Shown: positions 44,777 to 56,161 of the stretch, piece by piece
Layout: the number at the start of each line of letters is the position of its first letter
How positions within the stretch are numbered: position 1 is the stretch's first letter
NCBI RefSeq assembly: GCF_001625195.1
Contig: NC_054389.1
Span: 1,488,001 to 1,552,000, forward strand
Direction of reading: 5' to 3'
Origin: Drechmeria coniospora
Taxonomy: Eukaryota; Ascomycota; Sordariomycetes; Hypocreales; Ophiocordycipitaceae
Length of the DNA: 64,000 bases
Program-made: the position numbers and the translations under genes
The notes under the pieces: model-generated
Database searches by the model: none
What the model was told of the DNA's origin: nothing
Seen by the model: the letters and a program-made list of their open reading frames with translations, nothing else

Positions 44777-46818
44777 ATGGCGACGATTCTCAAGCCGACG
44801 GGCCAGCGCGAAATCCAGCCTGATCCCGAGAAGCTCGGTCCGGATGGCCGCAAGGCAACGGACGTTTCCAACAAGGGCGAAGACTCGGATGACAGCTCCC
44901 AGTACACGCAGGATGGTGTTCGCCGCGTCGAGGCCGTGACCCAGGTCTGGTCCAAGACGGCCCTCTGGAGCGTCTTTTTTCTGTACGTCAAACTCTACCC
45001 TCGGGGAGAATGAGAGACGGGCCGACGGGCCGTGCTCTTTGTTTTTTTTTTCAAAGCGAGTAATGTGGGCTGGACTGACGGAGACGCCAGTCTCTACCTG
45101 GTGTCCTTCATCGACACCTTATTCCAGAGCGTCACGGGAAATCTCGATCCCTATGTCACCTCGTCCTTTGGCAAGCATGGCCTCCTCGCCATCGTCCGCA
45201 TCCTCCCCAGCATCGTCGGTGGCGCCTGCAAGCTCGCCATCGCCAAGGTCATCGATATTCGCGGCCGATGCGAGGGCTTCCTCCTCATGATTGGCCTCAT
45301 CGTCGTCGGCATCCTCATGAAAGCCCTGTGCAGAAACGTTGAAACATACGCCGCCGGCGAGACATTCTACTGGATCGGCCATTTTGGCCTCGGATACGTC
45401 GTTCACGTCATACTTGCCGACATGACCTCTCTCCGCAACCGCATGATTATGTGGGGCATCTACATGAGCCCTCGCATCGCCGCCAGCTTTGGCGGTCCTC
45501 GCATCGCCCAGCTCTTCTTCGAGCAGTCTTCCTTCCGATGGGCCTTTGGCGCCTTTGTCATCATTCTCGTTGCCTTCTCCATTCCTGTCGCCGCCGTCCT
45601 CGTCTTTTACGAAAGGAAGGCCAAGAAGCTGCATATCATCGAGCAGAGGGAAAGCAGGACTGCTTGGGAGGCGACCAAATACTATTTTATCGAGTTTGAC
45701 GGTACTCACAGCGCGCTGTTCGCCCATGATTCTCGAGGGACTGTCGATGCTAACGGGTCGTGCAGTTATCGGCATGATGCTGACCATCGCCGGCTTCTCC
45801 CTGGTACTCCTGCCGCTTCAGATTGCCAAAATGGCGCCCAACGGATGGAAAAGCGGGTACATCATCGCCATGCTCGTTCTCGGCGTCCTGTGCCTTGTCG
45901 GCTTCGGCGTGTGGGAGAAGTGGTTCGCCAAGGTGCCCTACCTACCCTTCAAGTACCTCCGAGACAGGACGATTCTCGGGGCCTGTCTGTTGGAGTTTTT
46001 CCTCTTCATATCCATCTTGTAAGTTGGGCTGGGCGGAAGGCATGCCGAGAGGACGCGGCTGACTGAGCGATGATGCTGCAAGTTGCTGGGACACGTATTA
46101 CGGCTCGTATCTCCAGGTCGTTCACGACCTCAGCATATCGACTTCGGGATACACCCTCAACGCCTACTCACTGACATCGACGGTTCTCTCGCCCTTTGTC
46201 GGCTTGTGAGTCCGACGTCGTCGACGCAGGAGGCCCGTGCCGGACACTGACAAAAGACTACCTAGGTTCCTTCGTTGGTACGGCCGATACTACTGGGTCG
46301 CCATCTCGGGCATCCCTTTCAGCGTCCTCGGCACCGCCCTTCTCTACCACTTCCGTCACCCTGGTGAGGACATTGGCTACCTCGTCATGTGCCAGGTCTT
46401 CCACGGCATCTCGGGCGCGTTCTGGGGCATGACCGGTCCTCTCGCTCTCATGGCCGCGGTGAGCCATCGGGAGGTGGCCGTGGTGCTCGCCGTGCACAGC
46501 ATGTTCGCCTCGATCGGCGCCTCGATCGGCTTCGGCATCTCGGGTGCGCTGTGGACGAACCATCTGCCGAGGGAGCTGTACAGGGAGCTGCCGGATGCTG
46601 CCAAGAACCAAACGGCGCAGCTGTACGGGGATCTGAAGAAGCAAAAGGCGGATCCTATCGGGACGCCCATCCGGGACGCCGTCATCCGCGCGTACGGCAC
46701 CGTCCAGCGCGAGATGGTGATTGCCGGCTGCGCCATCCTACCCCTCGTCATCGCTTGCGTCGTCGTATGGAAGAACCGGCCGATCGACAGGAAGCAGACC
46801 AAGGGTAACGTATTCTGA
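44777..46818 (+). CDS. MFS siderophore-iron transporter (MirB/Sit1-like)
   Basis: The family imports ferric siderophores by proton symport across the plasma membrane. Exons are 44777-44982, 45091-45701, 45766-46018, 46083-46205 and 46266-46818, giving 581 residues with every splice in frame. The hydrophilic N-terminus ends in GVRRVEAVTQVWSKTALW, the standard lead-in to TM1. Intron 1 (108 nt) was placed so that TM1 reads VFFLLYLVSFIDTLFQS, as in MirB. Other family landmarks are LDPYVTSSFGKHGLL, GGACKLAIAKVIDIRGR, GETFYWIGHFGL, LADMTSLRNRMIM and SFRWAFGAFVIILV. The late part has YGSYLQVVHDLS and the C-terminal loop with Asn-rich helices. About 14 membrane segments are expected. Ligand (coprogen, ferrichrome, triacetylfusarinine) cannot be decided. 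No siderophore synthetase or iron regulator adjoins it. Confidence 0.9.
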
Positions 46819-47139
46819 AAGGAGACTGTTTTATTTTCTGCGCGTTGTGGAGCGAGAGAAGGGGAGGGGAGGGGAGTGGCAGTTGAACGGCATACCCAAG
46901 TGGCCGACGGCGGAGGAGATTGAGAGAAGACGTTGTGGCGTTCTGCTGGCGATATCCTCGACAAAAATGATGTCTAGATACTTGGTTTGTAAGGAGCTAG
47001 TACCTGTGCAGTGTCGCGATGATTAGCCACGAGCACTTGAGTCGATGCAGATATGTACGTACATGCAGCTACTTTCATGCCTATTATTCAGGCACTATGG
47101 ATGCCGAAGCGTCTTCCATAGCATGATGAATAAAAACCA

Positions 47140-47190
47140 AAAAGAAAAAGAGAAAAAGAGAAGAAAAAAAAGAACAACAATAATAAAAGA
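47140..47190. repeat. A-rich low-complexity tract
   Basis: On the plus strand the stretch consists of A-runs broken by single G or C bases and ends in AATAATAAAAG. It may be a decayed poly(A) or simple repeat. Confidence 0.8.
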
Positions 47191-47872
47191 AGGAGAATGG
47201 TTGCCGCATTGCTTGTAGACTCGTTGCCGGTATGGCTTGTTGCCGCATTGCCAGAATAGGGTACAGCCTCGATACCAAAGTAAGTGTGCTTGGTTGCCGG
47301 TACTTGTGTTACCGCCAACGTCTTTGTGTGTAACGAGCATTGCAATATATTGGCGTTCCAAACTTGGACAGAATAAAATCCAGACGTTCTGGCTGCGTCC
47401 TCATTATGCCACGAGAAAGTTGGATGATAATTTCAAAGTATCAGCGCTGATTATGTTGGGCGTGTTGCGCAATGGCTCGTGGTAATGTGAAAATGTGCGG
47501 GCATAACTTGATAGCAACACACAGTCATGCACTACATCTAGATAGGTACTACGGAGTATTACTGCTCCATACTGTACTTGATCAGTGAGGAATCTGATTA
47601 TTAAGCACTATACACGTTGGCGTGCAGTCTGGTGCCGCCGCCGCAAGTCCCGACACGACATCATCACGGTGGCTACAGGACAGGGGTTATCAATATTATA
47701 TTCCACTAAGCAGGGAGTAGTCTTATACCTTCCCCCCTGGGTTAGATGCACTTCCATCTCCGACAGTTTCCGCGCCCTGAGTAGAGGCCCAGATCTGGCC
47801 AGGATTACGAAATGCACTGATGTCGTACCATCAACAGCACCAAGAGACGGCACGGCACGTCTTACACTTCTA

Positions 47873-47998
47873 CCGGGCCTGCCAGAATCGGGTCCAAGGA
47901 AGACTCCGCGGTTGGGATCGGCGTCTCTTTGGCCGGGCCTGCCAGAATCGGGCCCAAGGAAGACTCCGCGGTTGGGATCGGCGTCTCTTTGGCCGGGC
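47873..47998. repeat. 60-bp tandem duplication
   Basis: Two adjacent 60-bp copies differ by a single base (GGTCCAAGG versus GGCCCAAGG), starting at the words CCGGGCCTGCCAGAATC. The near identity indicates a recent event. The duplicated unit is GC-rich compared with its surroundings. Confidence 0.95.
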
Positions 47999-48931
47999 TC
48001 TGATTCTCGAACAAAGTGGTCAATTACGAGCGCAATTCAATGAGTCGGCCATCACCATTTGCACCTGCGGTTGGTTTGCCTCCATTCCCTGTAGACGTAC
48101 TTGATTGTAAAGACTTTGACGATGGAGAAAGGTCCGAGTATCAATGGGCATAGCTAACTAGATTGACGAGGCAGGATCGATTTCCGGATCTTGAGCCTGC
48201 CATGACCATATCGACACATTTCTCAAGTGGATTCTCTTTCATCACCTTTCATCACGTCTTCTGCCAAGGCGCAGTGGAGCAAGGATTGATTCTGGAAAGG
48301 TGCACGGAGTATTGTCCTCGTATGCCGAATGCTTGAGTCAGATATGCTTGTAGGCTAGTACAAGCTGGGAATTGTACAGGCAGTTATCGATCTGTGCGTT
48401 CGACGGCATCTCAACAGTTGTGGCGAAGCAACATCAGCATGGCCATCACTGCGTACATGTAGTGTTCGCTAGACGTACTCGGGGACATGATGGGAAATAG
48501 TACTATACACATGTGTAGCAACATGTTAGACTCCGTACCCATACCGTCGTCTTCTTCTCTTCGCCATCTTGCTCGGGGCACTTGGAGTCGTCCTCGAAGG
48601 ACAATGGGTTGGGACCTATTCAAACCTGTGACGAAATGCCTCGCTTACGGCGCAGCTCGAAGGCTCCGGGCCAAGAGAGGCTGAAGATGACAGGTACATA
48701 AATAACGCATCGTATTGCCGCGGAGGTGGTGCATACGACTGCAACCATGCTCGCATGATGCGCGGCTAGTCGAGTAGAGCTCAGGACGAGCATCTGCCTG
48801 AGGCGTCCAAAGATTCAAGATATAATGCGCCGCCTCCTCGAGGCATGGGAAAGGAACAAGCTGATATTTGCCATCGCACAAGGCGCAAGGAATACATCTC
48901 GTTCGGAAAAATCAACAGTTTACACTTCACC

Positions 48932-49509
48932 ATGCGTTTCTTGACCACCCTCGTCACGCTCTGTGCGGCGGCACTGGCTGCTCCGTCCGAGACGGCATCG
49001 GTAGGGACCGCAGGACGCTGCTTTCCCTCTGCTCTTGATGGCATTCCTAACAGGCTCCGCAGCACCACCGGGATCTCGTCGACCTCTACAGGGCCTACAG
49101 CCCCGGGGCGAGCGACCACTTCTACACGACCAACTTCCACGAGTACGAGACGGCCATTCACCGGCTCGGTTACAAAGCCGAGGGAGTCGCCTGCCGCATC
49201 TTTTCATCGCAGGCCCACGACACCGTCGCCCTCTACCGCATGTACTCGCCTTCCGCAACCGACCACTTCTACACCACGTCGCTGCCGGAGCGGGACAACG
49301 CCATTCGCAACCTCGGGTACAACGACGAGGGCATCGCCGGCTACATCTACCCGCGGGCCCGGTCCCAGAGGGTGGTGCCGCTCTACCGCACCTACAGCCC
49401 GGGAGCGAGGGATCACTTTTACACCATCGACGGGGCGGAGAAGGCGAACGCGGTCCGAAGCCTGGGCTACAGCGACGAGGGCGTTGCCGGATACGTCTTT
49501 GCCCCATAG
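48932..49509 (+). CDS. Small secreted protein with three DUF5648-type repeats
   Basis: Exons are 48932-49000 and 49063-49509, joined in phase 0 over a 62-nt intron (branch CCTAAC, acceptor CCGCAG), giving 171 residues. Residues 1-17 form a signal peptide (MRFLTTLVTLCAAALAA), and exon 1 is little more than that. The mature protein is three tandem repeats of about 47 residues: each has a Leu-Tyr-Arg strand, Y-S-P-x-A-x-D-H-F-Y-T, then a helix and L-G-Y-x-x-E-G-x-A. This is the pattern of the DUF5648 family of secreted proteins, seen in fungi and bacteria and often next to lectin-like or peptidase domains. Function is not established. An extracellular carbohydrate- or surface-binding role is only a guess. 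It has one Cys in the mature part, so it is not a Cys-rich effector. Confidence 0.8.
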
Positions 49510-51061
49510 AGGGAAGGTAGTCGGCGCCGAGATCGAATGCTGGCATGCCAGGGTCTCGAAGCGGTCAGCATTTCGTCACAAGCGGTCGAAGCTCGGTCCT
49601 CCGGATGGAGACTATAGACTGTTGAATGATGACACAGTATCGGCCACCCATCACTCTCCACCGTGACCGAATGCCGTCCTTGCGTGCGAGGTGCCGGGGC
49701 AGAAGTTGCGGGAGAGACGAGAGGCAATATTTGTTTCGCAATCGGAGGGGCGCATCGCGAACAGTAGAAGATGCAGATGTGTAGAGGATGCACTCGTCCA
49801 TTGTCATCACGTCATGCCGTTGGCCGTACCTGATGGCCGAGGCACTGTAGTTGTACGCATCAGGGAGCTTGGTGATGCGGAGTGTTTGGCCCAGGCACGG
49901 AGTAATTACAGTGTGACGACGAATAAGCAACAGGTCCCGCCAACCCCTCCTTGACGCGTTCTTGATGACATGCATGCACTTGCATGTACTTGCGACTATA
50001 CCCGCATGTATCGAGTACATGTATCGTATTGAGTGCTGTACTTATGTGTATCGTAGGGTATCTACGGAGTACAGGCTACAGCACACATACAGTAAGTACT
50101 TGCGGTGTAATATTACTTGCTGCATTACGGAGTACTTACTGTAGTAATTAGGTATACAACTGAGCGCACATGTACTCTGTACCTGCACAGGCACACGTAC
50201 AGTATCCCGGCGCGCAGGCACTCCATACACCTACATGTACAGAACATGTACTCCGTACTAATAATGCATGTACTAAGAATACGGAGTAATACTCCGAACG
50301 TCCGCTAAGGCACAGCAGACGCACTATTGACCTGCCAGCATCTGCAACCCTGCGGGCCCGTCGCGGCTGTAGCCGCCCAGCCATGACAACGTTGTGCAGT
50401 ACAGTACAACTACATGTACTTGGATATACAAGTACTGTACTTGCTCCGTACTGAACTTGTCTGTACTTGCAGTACTCGTCGAAATTCAAGCTACATAAGT
50501 ACGAAGTACTCTGTACTCCGTACTTTTGCCTGCATCGTCTTGTCCCCTCGCCGAGGCACTTGCCCGTGCAAACATGTACATGGCCTGCTCACCTTACTGC
50601 TATACAGGGATATGTAACTACAGTGTACATGCATCTACAGCACACAAATGGTCAAGTGCTTTCACGTACTGCATGGTACGATAATAATAAGTAAGCACAT
50701 GTACGTGGGAAGCGTGCCGATAGAGCCCCGTTGCTGACACTGCCGTGTCCCTTGTGCAATGGCATCGGCGGGAGCATGTCCCATCCCAGTGATGTAAGCA
50801 CCGCACGAGATATTCACAAGAGCCGTTGGAAGAAAATCGCCCCCCACCCCCTCTTCCCATGCCCTTCTTCCCAGCCTGCAGGCAATGTAGGAGGCGAGCA
50901 TCAGACATGGCTGGATGCAAGCCCAAGGTGGACGATGAAGGCAGCATCGTGACGTGGCGTCACGATGGGGGTATCCTGCACAAGCATCGTCAGACGCACC
51001 AGCGAGAAGCATCCTTTTGTCCCCTTGCCATCACCGATCATGCAGCTACTTGCTGCACGGA
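49510..51061. repeat. Spacer dominated by TAC/GTAC-rich tracts (49950-50720)
   Basis: From about 49950 to 50720 the sequence is again built of TACTTGTAC, CGGAGTAC and ATGTAC words. The flanks (49510-49950 and 50720-51060) are ordinary. No gene is seen on either strand. Confidence 0.6.
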
Positions 51062-51171
51062 CCCATCGTTGAACCCATAGTTGAACCCATAGTTGAACCC
51101 ATAGTTGAACCCATAGTTGAGCCCATCGTTGAGCCCATAGTTGAGCCCATCGTTGATCCCATAGTTGAACC
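51062..51171. repeat. 12-bp minisatellite, about nine copies
   Basis: The unit CCCATAGTTGAA, with variants CCCATCGTTGAG, is repeated about nine times. Variants are ordered: GAA copies first, GAG copies after, and one GAT copy near the end. The unit is a multiple of three, so four-residue repeats (Val-Glu-Pro-Ile on plus, Asn-Tyr-Gly-Phe on minus) appear in open frames. They lack a credible gene context. Confidence 0.95.
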
Positions 51172-51793
51172 TGTCGGTCATCAGCAGAGTCACGCCGAGC
51201 CACTTGGGCGGTTGCTTCGCCGTCCCCATCGTCCCCTGTGGCCGTCCGCTTGGCTGACGATGAGCGCGCCGTGCAGCGCCGTCGTCGCCGACGCCGACGT
51301 TTCATACCATCGAGACAGGATTGGGGAGCACAAGCACTCGTGCATGCAAAGGGGAGAGACTCAAGGACGGCGGGTTTGCGCGTCACGATTCGTGCGTCAC
51401 CTGCAGGCGAACGAGGCACGAATTAGCATGGTTCAGCCCCTTGGTGGCCATTATAGCACCTTGCTTACAGCACGCAGCCCCTGATGACGGCGGGAGCTGC
51501 AGCGCAATCGGCACTGTGGCGGCCAATGCAACCTCGCCGTGTCCACCCACCAAGGATGGCCCATTCCCTAGCCGGCCTGGCGCGGCGCGATCGGAGCTGC
51601 AGAGAGCGGCTCCTACGTCCACGGTCCCTTCACCGTGTCAGTGCTCCGTACAGTAGTTGGCATACTGTGACGAGCGAGTCGGAGAGGCCATTCATCCATC
51701 CACCCCCATCCCCGTCACGGCAAGAGTGTCCTTTTTCCTGTTCACCGAGCCAGAACAGCAACGAAAAGCATCAAAGACAGACAGAGAGTGGAC
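51172..51793 (+). promoter_or_regulatory. Upstream region of the F-box gene
   Basis: It is ordinary GC-rich sequence between the minisatellite and the F-box start codon. A C/A-rich segment just before the ATG (51690-51790) suits a 5' leader. No gene is seen. Confidence 0.4.
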
Positions 51794-53743
51794 ATGACGG
51801 CATTGACGTCGCTTCCGCCCGAGATCCTTCATCACATCTTCCGCTGGCTCTGCCCGCGTGATCTTCTCCTGCTACCCCGCGTTTGCCGCCTGTTCTACGG
51901 AAACGTTCGAGGAAACGTAAAGCTCCATCGCGATGTGTATCTGCTCACCTACGTGCGTACCCTGGCCACCATTCCGTCGCTCGCGTGCCACGAGACCTGG
52001 TGTTGTTGATGGCGGCTGACGGCATCATGATGAACCGTAGGATGCACCGGCCGATGCCCAGCCGGACTGGGAGACGGCCCTCGACGACCTGACCAAGCTC
52101 GAGGCGATTTGCCACCGCGACACGGCGGCAGAAAAGGTAGTTCCGTGCCATCGTTGCCTCTCGCTCGTCGACGCTTACTTGCCCTGCCCGCTCCGTCAGG
52201 TGGCCGAACTCGACTTCGTATCGCGAACCGTCAACCGCCTGCTCCGGCACGCCTCCTCCCAGGGGCAAACGACGGACAACTCGTACACGCACTGCGAATC
52301 CCGCAACGCGAGCTTCCTCGCCGAGCTCTTTGCCGATCAAAGCACGTGCGAAGCCTTCCTCCAGCGCTCCTCTCTCTTCGAACGGGTCCGGAACGAGCAC
52401 CACCTGCCCAAGCTGCGCGGGTCGACGCCCGCCTTCCACCACCAGCAGAGCGCCAAGCTTCACTGCCTCTACGGCAAACCCATCCTCAACATCGGCCGCC
52501 TCCGGTCGACGCGAACCTATCCCTACGCCGTCTCCAAGGTTTACGACCTGCGACAGTACACGGACCGGACGAGGTGGGGTCCCTTCATGGACGACGCCAC
52601 CGATCGCGTCGACTGGGAGAGGGTCGAGGCCATCCTCATCGTCCTGGGATACAACATCACCATGAGGCGTCTGACGAAGCTCTTCGCCGACGTGTGGGAC
52701 ACTCCATTCTCCGGCTCGTGGCCCAAGAGCTACATGCCGGCGCCGAGAGCGCCTCTCCCGCCCCTCGATGCCGAGGATCCCTTTGGCGTCACGGGCACCT
52801 GGTATCGCGTGAGCAGGCCGCTTCGCCGCCGACGGCCGCGTGCGCCCGTGCTGACCGAGGCCAGATCGTCTGCTTCCTCGACTACAACGACTTCTTCCAC
52901 TTCAACTTTCCCGTCAACGACGACGTGCTCGACGACACGCCGAGGCCGGCCTTCAACGTCGGCGAGGCGACGCGCCTCATCATCATGAGGACGCACATCA
53001 CGGCCATCGAGCCGCCGGGCCCCGAGGACGGGCAAGGGATGCCGGTGGTGCGCTTCGTCGGCGCCTCCCGATCCCTCGACGATTCCTGGGACGACAATGC
53101 CAGTTCCGACCTCCGAGGTGAGAGCATCGCTTGCGACGGACCCCCCCCCCCCCCCCCCCCACGGCGGTGCAGGCCGCGTTAACTAATGCCGAAGAATTCA
53201 CATCCAAAGGCACCGTGCGTCTGACCAAGGAAGGCGAGGTGAGGTGGACGACGGTTTCCATCTTCCACGGCGAGGAACGGTGGAGAAGCGAGGGCGTCCA
53301 GATCGGCGGCGTCCAATCGGCGCGGGGTGTCGTCGGACACTGGTTCGACAAGTGCGTCCCCCGACGACCGGCCGCCCGCTCCACGACGACGACGGAAAGT
53401 CTCGGAACCGAGCTGACGCCGTCATAGGGATTACGATCCGCAAGGTCCCGTCGGCCCGACGGCATTCTGGAAGGCCGGCGACGCCGAGGGCACCACCGAC
53501 ACGATACAGGGCCTGCTGTCGAGCGACTTCCTGCTGACGTACAGCGCCATCGCGTCCATGGACGATTCCGACCCCGAGGCCGAGATGGACTACGAAGACG
53601 ACGAGCTCGACGACGAGCTCGACATGGACGACGAGCTCGACATGGAACCCATCTCCAACGAGTTGCCGGGGCTGCTCATGGATGCCGAGCGCGAGGTGGC
53701 CGACATGGTGCAGCAGGCAGACCATTCGGACGGCTGGAGCTAA
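51794..53743 (+). CDS. F-box domain protein
   Basis: F-box proteins bind Skp1 and present substrates to SCF ubiquitin ligases. Exons are 51794-51952, 52041-52136, 52200-52808, 52865-53117, 53210-53351 and 53428-53743, giving 524 residues with all joins in frame. The F-box occupies residues ~5-45 (SLPPEILHHIFRWLCPRDLL, then PRVCRLFYGNV). The middle has a conserved-looking block (DWERVEAILIVLGYNI) and, after exon 4, PPGPEDGQGMPVVRFVG. Exon 5 contributes TVRLTKEGEVRWTTVSI and GGVQSARGVVGHWFDK, a signature I associate with a filamentous-fungus F-box group of unknown substrate. The C-terminus is acidic, with a duplicated DELDMD motif. Intron 4 contains a run of 20 C bases. The true start is the ATG and not the upstream in-frame GTG. 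Confidence 0.85.
53141..53160. repeat. Poly(C) run of 20 inside an F-box gene intron
   Basis: Twenty consecutive C bases lie between the donor (53118) and the branch-like AACTAATG of the same intron. Such long G/C homopolymers are rare and prone to assembly error, so the true length is uncertain. Confidence 0.8.
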
Positions 53744-53930
53744 GCGAGGGTGATTGATGATGGGTGTGTTTCATTTCCATGATGAGTATCGATTGTCAAG
53801 CAGGGGGTGTATCATACGTGCCATGACGGCGAAATGGACAGGAGAGACAAGATGGGCGACGACGATGCCTGCCTGCCTGGCGGACCTTTCCCATTCCTCG
53901 CGCGTTCCATTCCCACGTGCGCGGCCGTGC

Positions 53931-54525
53931 CTATAAGTTTGCGTCCGGGTCGACATTCACCTTTCCGTGGTCACACATGCACAGCAGCAGACCGTCGCGC
54001 TTCCTCATCATGACGCCGCGCAGGGAGGCGAGCTTCTTGCCGACCTGAACGATTTGGCACTCGATGAGGACCTCCTCGCCGGCGGGCACGGGCCGCAGGT
54101 AGGTGACGTTGAGGGAGCGGCTGACGCCGAGATACTGCCAGAAGCCAGGCCGGTTGATGATGGCAAGCGGCATGGTTGTGCAGAAGTCGAAGAGAGTGGC
54201 GGCCGCGCCACCGTGGAGATTGCCCAGGCGGTTGCAGTGGTCCGGCTGGACCGTGTAGGTGAAGGTGACGGAGGGATGGGGGAATGCGGCGCTCGCCGAG
54301 TCAACGTCGAGGAAGGGCACGAGGGTGGCCATCCAGTCCTGCCATCGTTTTAGAGACGACGCTCCATCGCGGGAGAGGGATCGGATCGCCGTGGGAATGG
54401 TGACGGAGACGAGGTCATACACCTGCCTTGTAATGGCCGTCTTCGCTCCGCGTGAGCTCGAGCCATTCCCTAATCTTTCCCTCGGCCGTGCGCCGGCTTT
54501 CGGGATCTGAGGAATCGCCTCCCAT
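53931..54525 (-). CDS. Hotdog-fold thioesterase (ACOT13/PaaI-like)
   Basis: The family hydrolyses acyl-CoA or related thioesters. Minus-strand exons are 54525-54421 and 54338-53931, with an 82-nt intron (gtatga...ggcag) that removes an in-frame stop, giving 170 residues. The join reads HYKAGDWMATLVPFLDV. The hotdog core is clear: VTFTYTVQPDHCNRLGN, then the catalytic-site motif NLHGG (residues 75-79) and D86 on the following helix (AATLFDFCTT). A central strand has LGVSRSLNVTYLRPVPAGEE. The C-terminus ends HGKVNVDPDA. The frame is open upstream to an ATG at 54714 whose extra residues are Arg-rich (PSRRRRRIQSRP) and might be a mitochondrial presequence. I chose 54525 because homologous length fits, but the longer form is possible. 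No convergent partner suggests a pathway. Confidence 0.83.
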
Positions 54526-56161
54526 CTTGGTGCGTCCCTCGGTGGGAGGAAGGGGTCTGGATTGGATGCGTCTCCGGCGGCGCGAGGGAAGGCTGCCTAG
54601 GGTGGATATTCTCACAGGCGGCAGAGGGGTGATGCCATCGGCAGATGGTTGCTGCGTTGAAGGTTGTTGCAGGTTTCGTTGTGCAAGGATGCGCAAGGAC
54701 ATGCATGTTTGCATCCGAGGATGTTATGAATATTACTGCTGCTTGCACTACCTCGGTATCTGCGAAGCTACGTAACGCGTTAATTACTTGAAAGGGGATG
54801 GTGGGGTGACGCAATGCAGTTCGTGTACGGAGTACAGAGTACAGAGTACCAAGTAATTACATGCCACTCCGTACTACAAGTATGTACAAGTACTGTAGAT
54901 GCACTACGGACATAATCAATTACTAGGGATCCTTACACCCGCGTTCTGTACAGTACTTGTACTGATATACCTAGTATACAGAAAACACATACGGAGTACT
55001 TACTTGCAACTACAGTAATTGCAATGACGGAGGCCGTTTGGGCGACGGGCGTGTTGAAGGGCATACTAATTACCAGGCACCAACTTAGGTACCTAGTACC
55101 TTGGCTGGCTACTAGGTACCTTAGTACCTACTTAGGTGTTCAAGTACTAGGTACGGAGTACAACAATAGATGACAGTACACAACAGTATTCAACAGTATA
55201 TACAGGTACCTAACCTATGCGCCTATGGAGAACGTACATAATACTGCAAGTTCTACTCCGTAACTTACACCTAAAATACTCCGCCGCCGCACAGCACACC
55301 TACTTACTGTAAATACTTGTACAGTAGGTTCCGAGTACCTAATATTACATGCTTGTACAGTACGGAGTACTTACAGGTAATTGCCAAGCAATAACTCTTG
55401 AAAAAGTACCCTTACTACGTACTAGGTACCTACATATTATATCGCTTCCACGCGGTGGTGCACACTTTGGATCGCATGTCAATGGCCCTTGCTCTTGCTG
55501 ACTCCATCGATGTTAAGTAGCCGGTCGACAACGATATACAGACATTCGTGCATTGCAGACATCGATTTCAAGTGACGCCTCTCCTCGTTTCTGTACCATC
55601 AGGTCCTCATCGATGGACAAGGACCTGATCCTCTGGACGATGGCTCAAAGTTAGTATGCTCTCAACGGGTTGGACAAAAATGATGCCCATTCCAGAAGGG
55701 TCGATCAGGTTTCCAGTATCTTGAGGGTGACAGCACCTCCCAGTCAAACACTCAGTACTGGTAGGAGAAATTTTGCTATTTCTTATTGCCACTCACTTCT
55801 ACTCAACAGCACAAGCAAGGGGCAATAATGTCCTCTCAGTAGAGGTATCCACCGACTCACGAATACCATGAGGTAATACGGGATCAGATAGTGCTGCCCT
55901 TGCACACCTACAGTACTTAAGTAAATGTACATACACCAACACCCACAAGTACCTGTAGTTTGACTGGTAAACTGACTCGCCGCAGTAGTTCCCTAACGCC
56001 CCGCCAGACATTAGCCGCAAACGCATTCGAGACGAGTTCTTGATTTGACCCGTTGCGCAGATACAAGACGAAACCTTCGCGACAACAGACTCCCTGCCAC
56101 AAGGGAAGACAACGGTCGATCCAGCAGCCACGCGCCGACCACCGGCCTAGACCTGCAAACC
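54526..56161. repeat. 1.6-kb spacer with TAC-rich core (54820-55450)
   Basis: The core is dense in CGGAGTAC, TACTTGTAC and ACCTAGGTACC-like words. The outer parts (54526-54800 and 55480-56160) have normal composition and hold the promoters of the divergent thioesterase and CCDC124-like genes. No gene or RNA is recognised. Confidence 0.6.

Larger units (their letters stand above)
46819..48931. other. 2.1-kb spacer, no gene seen
   Basis: It contains an A-rich tract (47140-47190), a 60-bp tandem duplication (47873-47998) and otherwise ordinary sequence of moderate GC. The stretch 47600-47760 has mixed low-GC composition reminiscent of mobile-element debris, but no coding trace is identifiable. 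The right end is the promoter of the secreted repeat protein. Confidence 0.45.

Noticed and set aside
44263..44991. 242-codon minus-strand frame upstream of the siderophore transporter
   Set aside because: It overlaps the first exon of the transporter and has no family features.
47600..47780. LTR or retroelement relic
   Set aside because: Composition is suggestive, but there is no partner LTR, primer-binding site or coding trace.
51062..51171. CRISPR-like array
   Set aside because: Units are contiguous 12-mers without spacers, and the genome is eukaryotic.
50954..51484. Possible protein with Val-Glu-Pro-Ile repeats
   Set aside because: It is the translation of the 12-bp minisatellite, with no flanking conserved text and the opposite strand equally open.
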